Positions 58,430-64,000 of a stretch of 64,000 nucleotides of DNA are shown one piece after another; positions within the stretch are counted from its first letter, which is position 1, and each line of letters starts with the position of its first letter. Below the pieces are notes generated by a model, which did not search any database, was not told where the DNA came from, and worked only from the letters and a program-made list of their open reading frames with translations. Source of the stretch: JANLYC01 sp963815445 (GTDB lineage Bacteria > Actinomycetota > Actinomycetes > Propionibacteriales > Nocardioidaceae); assembly GCA_963815445.1 (NCBI GenBank), contig CAWFGV010000011.1:1137298-1201297 (forward strand), read 5' to 3'. Made by a program: the position numbers and the translations under genes.

Positions 58430-61400
58430 ATGCCTCGAAAGACCAGCTCCAAACCGCTCTCGGCCCGTGACATCGAGCCGGAAGGTGGGCCACGGTCCTG
58501 GATGCTGCCCCGTCTCGAGGCTGCACACACGGCCATGCGGCGGCGCGAGGACGCCGCCACCGACGAGGCGGCCCACGCCTCCAGCGAGCTGCGGTTCGTC
58601 AAGGCGCGAAGCCAGGCCGCCCGCCCATCGAAGGCCCGGCGTGCCAAGGCCGGTCCACTCGTCAGCCGACTGCAGCCGGGCCGGGCCGACGACGTACTGG
58701 CGGAACCGTCGCACGACTTCTGGCGGACGCGGTTCCAGGAGTACTACGTGCGCAAGGCCAAAGCCGCCGACGCGGTCGCCGGGGCGCCAGGACTGGCCCC
58801 GGCGATGCCGGCGGTGCCTGGCGTCAACAACTGGGTCCCCCTCGGGCCGGCTGTCGCATCGCGTGGACAGGCGAACGGCCGACCGGCCATCGGCGGCCGG
58901 ACGGCCCGGATCGCCATCGCCCCCGGTGGTTCGCGCATGTATGCCGCGACGGCCAACGGCGGGGTCTTCCGCTCCGACAACGGCGGCGACTCGTGGTACT
59001 CCACGATGGACGGCTTCGACACCAACCCGGCCAGCTTCGCCTCCGCCAGCCTCTGCTGCGGCGCCATCGCGATCTCGGCCACCGACCCCGACCGCGTGTA
59101 TGTCGGCACCGGTGAGGGCGACACGGACAGCCTGTTCACGCTGCGCCTCACCAACGCCCTTCCCAGCTATCGGGGCATCGGGCCGATCCGCTCCGACAAC
59201 GGCGGCGGCAACTGGGTCCTGGAGGCGTCCTCCCCCGATCTCGCCGGCTTCGACTTCTTCGCGCTAGCCGTCGATCCCGGCAACCAGGAGAACGTCGTCG
59301 GCGCGACGAACAACGGTCTCTACCAGCGCACCGTGGTCGGTGGGGTGCCGACCTGGCAGCGCCGACGCGCGGGCGCGCACACGAGCGTGGTGGTCGCGTC
59401 AGCAGGCGGCGTCACGACGTTCGTGGCCGCCGCGCGCGGAGGTGGTGTCTTCCGGTCGACGACGGGGAACACCTGGACCGCGCTGGGCACCGGCTTCCCG
59501 ACGGCCAACGTCGGCCGCATCGCTCTCGGCATACAGCGCGACAATCCGAACGTGCTCTACGCGCTGGTGGCCAACACGAGCGGTGGCCTCCTCGGCGTCT
59601 ACCGGCTGGACGGGATGGCCGGGTCGTGGACGTCGATCAGTGGCACGCCCGCCCTCCTTCCCGGCAGTCAGGGCGACTATGACCTGTGCATCGCCGTCGA
59701 CCCCTTGAACGCCAATCTCGTCTACCTCGGCGGCGACCGCACGAACACGTCGCCCTACCCCGGCAGCATCCACCGTTGCGTGGTGACGGCATCGGGGTCG
59801 AGCTATGCCATGACCACAACCGCGATCGGGGCAGCTGCGCACGCCGACGTGCACGAGCTGACGTTCGTGCCGGGCAATTCCAACCGGCTGTGGACCGGCA
59901 CTGACGGCGGCTGCTTCCTCAACCGTGACCCCGCCGGGTCGGGCCAGTTCGAGTCCCGGAATCTCGGCCTCTCGTCGCTGTGCGCCAACTATCTCGGGAT
60001 GAGCGCCAGCGAGCCTGCCGTCATGTACTGCGGGCTGCAGGACAACGGCACCGTCCGCTACATCGGTGAGGAGCTCTGGCGCGACGTGCTGTTCGGCGAC
60101 GGCGGTTACTGCGTCGTCCATCCGACCGACCCGTTCCAGGTGCTCGCCTACGCCAACGGCAGCGTCTACCGCACGACGACCGGCGGAGGTGACTGGGCCT
60201 CCTGGACGCAGGCGATCGCCCCGACGTGGGGCATCATGGCCGAGCCGTTGGTCGGCGCGCCCGGCTCGCCGCGGGTGGCCTTCGGCGCGTTCACGGCCTC
60301 GTTCGTGGCCGGCATCTACATCTCCGATGACTTCGGCGTGACCTGGCCCGCCGTTGCATCGCCCACCTTGAGCCTGCCGTCGGGGGCGGGCGGGGTTTAC
60401 TCGATGGTGTTCGCCTCGCCGAGCCGGTTGTACTTCGGCACCACGGCCGGTCGCGTCTACCGCGCGGATCTCGTGGGTGGGACGTGGAGCTCGACCCGGA
60501 TCGACAACGCCGCCGGCGGAGCGCTCGGTCTGGTCGCGTTGATCTCCGACATCGCGGTCGACTGGTCCGACGCCAGTCTGTCGTCGATCTACGTGTGCTT
60601 GGGTGGCTCGGGCGACGCGCGGCACGTCTGGCGGTACAACGGCACGGCGTGGCAGTCACGCAGCGGGGCCGGGACCACCGCCCTCCTGGACGTCGAGCAC
60701 AACGCGATCGTCGTCGACCCGGCCAACCCCACGCACGTGTATGTCGGCGCCGACATCGGCGTGTGGCAGTCCACGAACAGCGGCAGCGCCTGGTCCCCGC
60801 TGGAACGCGGCTTGCCCGACGCCCCCGTCCTCGATCTGCAGCTGCATGCCGGCGCGCGCGTGCTCCGAGCCTCGACGCACGGGCGAGGTGTCTACGAGTA
60901 CCGGCTCGACCCGCCGGCGCTGGGCGGCGTCGAGCTCTACATCCGCGACACGTTCCTCGACCTGGCTCGCGGCGAGTCGACCGACGGCCGCCCCGACCCT
61001 TCGGTCGGACCGACCACCCCGGTCTGGCACTGGTTGTCGCCCAACATCAAGGTCGATGCGCCGACGCCGTCGGGGTACCAGACGCCGACGAACCAGATCA
61101 ACTTCTTCCAGTTCCACGAGACTCTCGTCGACGGCAGTCAGGGCGTCGAGACCATCGCTCCGCCGCAGGTCGTGCACAACCGGCTGTACGCGCTGGTGCA
61201 CAACCGTGGCCCGCTGGCCGAGAGCTCGGTCCGGGTCATGGCTGCGGTCACGAACGCCTCGACGGTGTTGCAGCCGCTGCCGTCGGGCTACACGGCCAAC
61301 GTCCAGGCCGGGACGGCGCTGCCTGGTCCGGACTGGACCACGCTCGGCACGGTGACCCTCACCGATCTGCGGCCGGGGCTCCCCCAGGTCGCCGCCTTCG

Positions 61401-62129
61401 ACCTGCCGTCGACCGTGCTTCCGATCCCCGCGAGCCTGCCCGGGCAGTCGCACTACTGCTGTGTCGTCTTCCTGCATGCGGGTGACGACGTGTACTGCGT
61501 CGACGCAGCGCAACATCGACACGCTGACGGTCAGCGAACGCAAGGTGGCGCAGAAGAACCTGCACGTGGTCCAGTTCGTCGGGACTCCCCCGCCGCCCGA
61601 GGCGACGACGGGTATGTGGGTGCGGCTGGACATCGGGGCACACCTGTTCCGCAAGAACGCGAAGAACCCGGCGATCGACCTGGTGATCGACGCGCGGAAC
61701 CTGCGCGGTCAGCTTTCGCTGGCGGGGCCTCGCGAGCTGATCACTCCTGCTGTCGTCAAGGATTCAGCCTTGGAACGGCAGCCCGCGTCGATGCTCAGCG
61801 GTTGGCTGAAGCAGCATGCTGACGACGCCGTCCGGTTACAGCGCGAGGGAAAGTACTCCGAGCGGGACCTGGCGTACCTGTTGGACGCGATGGGCAAGGT
61901 CAAGGGCGCAACGCTCCTGATCGTGCCGACTCGGAAGCGGACCACGCTGTCTGGGTTGCCGGTCATCCCGGGCGGCACCCAGACGGTGTTCTTGCGCATC
62001 GACCCACCGGCGCGGTCACGCTCGGGTCAGAGCTGGCAGTTCAGCGTCGTGCAGCGCGACCACAGGACCCACAAGGTCCAAGGCGGCGCGACGTACGTCG
62101 TCGAGGTCGTCTCGCCCATGAAGCGGTAG
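58430..62129 (+). pseudogene. Very large BNR/Asp-box beta-propeller protein, frameshifted
   Basis: The ATG at 58430 follows GAAGGGGGC. The first frame has an N-terminal polar region of about 110 residues without a signal peptide, then Asp-box propeller repeats such as NGGVFRSDNGGDSWYSTMDG, RSDNGGGNWVLE and GVWQSTNSGSAWSPLERGLP. These are the VPS10/sialidase-like blades seen in large surface proteins. At 61499 one extra base shifts the frame: the first runs into an unrelated tail to 61822, and the other frame resumes as STQRNIDTLTVSERKVAQKN and runs to 62129. Deleting the base gives 1232 residues. The last part ends in a beta-domain (QSWQFSVVQRDHRTHKVQGG). Function unknown; probably binds or degrades a polymer. 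Confidence 0.85.
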
Positions 62130-62153
62130 CGGCGGTCCGATCAGCACAACAGT

Positions 62154-62177
62154 CGCCGCCGGACATCGTCGGCGGCG
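62154..62177 (+). terminator. Hairpin terminator after the beta-propeller gene
   Basis: CGCCGCCG (62154-62161) pairs with CGGCGGCG (62170-62177) around an 8-base loop. It starts 24 bases after the stop at 62129. Confidence 0.62.
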
Positions 62178-62365
62178 CGCCATGTCGGCATGTCCGTTGA
62201 AACGCGACGACACGCAGAAGAGGGCAAGTTCTCCGCGGAAATGGGCGAACCCCTCTTGACCTTCATGATCCTCCGGAGTACGTCATGGACGACAAAGTGC
62301 CCGGAATCAGCGGGGGTCAGCTATCCCTTCTCGGTGCGACGAGGGCGAATCCCGAAGGAGCCGCC

Positions 62366-64000
62366 GTGAAGCGAAGTCTTACCATCCTTTCTCTGCTGTT
62401 CGCAGCTGCCCTGGTCGCCTCTCTCAACCTGCCCGCCTCGAGCGAGCTGGCGGCGCACACGGGCTCGTCCCGGCAGCTGCAACACCTCTCGCAAATCGTC
62501 CAGGTCCGGGCCTCGCTGGCTCACCCTGAGCAGGCGCCCACCGCTCTCGCCGCCAGCGTCGTCGGACTCCGGGCCGGCCAGGCGAAGCAGGGTCTAGCCG
62601 CGAAGGCGTCCGATGAGCGGCGCGGGTTGTTCAACCGGGACTCGACCGGTCTTCCGCAGGACGAGGAGTCCTTGGCGACGTGCGCGGGGCAACCCGGCGT
62701 GGTCGTCGGGGGCACCAATGACTACCGGGGTTTCCTGGACCCTGGCGGCAACTTCACCGGATGGACGCTATCCAGCGACGGCGGTCGGTCGGTGGCGAAC
62801 GAAGGTCTGCTGCCCGCGATCGCTGCTCCGGGTGGTCCGCTGCCGTCCGGGGGCGATCCGGTCAGCCAGGCAGACAGTTCATGCAATCTCTACATGGCAG
62901 ACCTGAACTACGGTCCGGATCCGTTCAACGGGCCCAATGGCGTCGGCGTCTACCGAACCACACCTCATCAGCTGGCCACCTGTCCTCAGGGCACCAATCC
63001 CGACAACCTGACCCACGAGTCGTGCTGGCCGACCCGCCGCCTGGTCGTTTCCGCCAACATGGTCAACGGGAATGGCCACTTCCTCGACAAGCCGTGGTTC
63101 GACGTCGGGCGCAGCGGCGGTGCCGGCCAAGTGGTCTGGGTGACCTATTCAGACTTCACCTACGACACGAACGCGCCACTGGGGTTCACGAGCGCCTCGA
63201 TCAAGGCCGTTCGGTGTGATGCATCGCTCTCGCACTGCACGGCGCCGATCCTCATCAGCGGTGGAGACAGCGACGTGCAGTTCTCCGATGTCACGGTCAG
63301 CGACAGCGGCGCCGTCTTGGTGACGTGGGCACAGATCAAGGGCGAGTTGGAGCAGACGCCGCAGACCTTCACCATCAAGGCCAGAATCGCACCGCCCGGA
63401 AGTACGACGTTCGGGCCGACGCATGTGGTGAGCAATGTGGCAATGCCGATAGGTTTCGACAACACCCTGCACGCGAACGACTTCCGAGTGGCGACGGGCC
63501 CGAAGTCGATCATGCCGATCGTCCATGGGAAGCCACGTCCGGTCGTCGTCTGGGAGCAGTGTCGCTACCGGGTGCTCGACAGCATCTGCGAGGAACCGCA
63601 GATCGTGATGAGCCGCTCGACAGACGCGGGTACCTCTTGGAGCCGCCCGCGGGTCATCTCGGCCGGTGGCGACAACTACCAACCGGCCATCTCTGATGAC
63701 GTGGATGGCCGCTACGTGGTCGCGTGGTACACCAACCGGTACGACCCGGTGTTCCACAACCGTCAAGACGTCGAGATGGTCACGGTCAACGCGGTCAGTG
63801 GTGCGCCCTCGCACCGGCAGCGGATCACGAGGTTGTCCAACGAGACCGAGTCCGACCCGGTATTCGGTGGTTCGTTCATCGGCGATTACATCGACGTCTC
63901 GTTGCGCGGCGACACGGCCTACGTGGCGTTCACCGCGAACTATCGCCACGTGCCGTTGCTGGGTGACGGGGTGCCGGTGCCGCAGCAGGACAACTACCTG
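62366..64000 (+). CDS. Secreted sialidase-like (BNR-fold) protein, 3' end outside window
   Basis: At least 545 residues are encoded before the window ends; the frame is open throughout. I chose GTG at 62366 with GAAGGAG five bases upstream; an in-frame ATG at 62285 is possible. A signal peptide is clear (KRSLTILSLLFAAALVASLN). The rest has the text of secreted sialidase-fold proteins: VVGGTNDYRGFLDPGGNFTG, LSSDGGRSVANEG, the Asp-box-like SRSTDAGTSWSRPRVISAGG, and VFGGSFIGDYIDVSLRGDTA followed by VAFTANYRHVPLLGDGVPVP. Several Cys pairs are present. It may bind or cleave a glycan; catalytic residues cannot be judged. Confidence 0.82.
   Translation, partial: MKRSLTILSLLFAAALVASLNLPASSELAAHTGSSRQLQHLSQIVQVRASLAHPEQAPTALAASVVGLRAGQAKQGLAAKASDERRGLFNRDSTGLPQDEESLATCAGQPGVVVGGTNDYRGFLDPGGNFTGWTLSSDGGRSVANEGLLPAIAAPGGPLPSGGDPVSQADSSCNLYMADLNYGPDPFNGPNGVGVYRTTPHQLATCPQGTNPDNLTHESCWPTRRLVVSANMVNGNGHFLDKPWFDVGRSGGAGQVVWVTYSDFTYDTNAPLGFTSASIKAVRCDASLSHCTAPILISGGDSDVQFSDVTVSDSGAVLVTWAQIKGELEQTPQTFTIKARIAPPGSTTFGPTHVVSNVAMPIGFDNTLHANDFRVATGPKSIMPIVHGKPRPVVVWEQCRYRVLDSICEEPQIVMSRSTDAGTSWSRPRVISAGGDNYQPAISDDVDGRYVVAWYTNRYDPVFHNRQDVEMVTVNAVSGAPSHRQRITRLSNETESDPVFGGSFIGDYIDVSLRGDTAYVAFTANYRHVPLLGDGVPVPQQDNYL

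Noticed and set aside
1..64000. tRNA, rRNA, riboswitch and integrase genes
   Set aside because: I looked for cloverleaf ends, T-boxes and recombinase motifs by eye and found none that I could support. A covariance-model scan would be decisive.

Overview
The window is GC-rich, gene-dense chromosomal DNA. It has Shine-Dalgarno sites of the GGAGG type, many GTG starts and many 4-base ATGA/GTGA stop-start overlaps. Together with an actinobacterial DUF3516 helicase, SigE-type sigma factor, TIGR03086 domain and SatD-type protein, this points to a high-GC actinobacterium. A member of the Nocardioidaceae/Propionibacteriales is my inference. I saw no tRNA, rRNA, CRISPR array, transposase or phage gene. 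Fifty-eight genes are supported; the first (MerR type) and last (sialidase-like) run off the window.

Layout. 0-5 kb: MerR regulator, DUF4234 membrane protein, NERD protein, DinB polymerase, large acyl-CoA dehydrogenase. 5-16 kb: PP2C phosphatase, a VOC protein, secreted phosphoesterase, PLP decarboxylase, SatD/membrane pair, aldo-keto reductase, secreted 5'-nucleotidase, cupin; then a 412-base gap with a long inverted repeat and a 35-bp tandem repeat. 15-19 kb: AlkZ-like protein and DUF3516 helicase. 18.7-23.3 kb: complete branched-chain amino-acid ABC operon livJHMGF. 23.4-27.3 kb: acyl-CoA dehydrogenase/MFS pair and a sigma factor with its membrane partner. 27.4-32 kb: orphan DppB-type permease and a frameshifted SNF2 helicase. 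32-38 kb: small zinc-ribbon protein, NarL-type two-component pair facing two small membrane proteins, methylglyoxal synthase, SnoaL-like protein, two tandem NERD proteins. 38.5-45.6 kb: APC permease, M4 protease, anchored protein, and an ArsR/SRPBCC pair followed by a YciI protein. 45.6-52.2 kb: sugar-uptake and kinase operon with a divergent, frameshifted ROK repressor and two matching operator palindromes. 52.3-64 kb: second zinc-ribbon paralogue, SRPBCC protein, membrane protein, second NarL-type pair, a McrA-head-domain protein, and two large beta-propeller proteins.

How genes work together. The liv operon is a self-contained importer. The sugar operon couples a periplasmic-binding-protein importer to a TIM-barrel ketose epimerase/isomerase and a xylulokinase-type FGGY kinase, so it probably feeds a pentulose into the pentose phosphate pathway. 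The two NarL-type pairs are each translationally coupled, and one faces small membrane proteins that are likely targets.

Most notable: three conserved genes (SNF2 helicase, ROK repressor, beta-propeller protein) each carry one extra base that breaks the frame, which suggests either sequence error or real decay. The window also holds two small Cys/His-rich paralogues, a short dispersed repeat (AACCGTGAGTTGTGG), a 35-bp minisatellite, a ROK operator pair, and a protein joining a type IV restriction-like reader domain to a C-terminal zinc-binding tail. I found no clearly new multi-gene system; the strongest candidates for something undescribed are that reader-domain protein and the zinc-ribbon paralogues.
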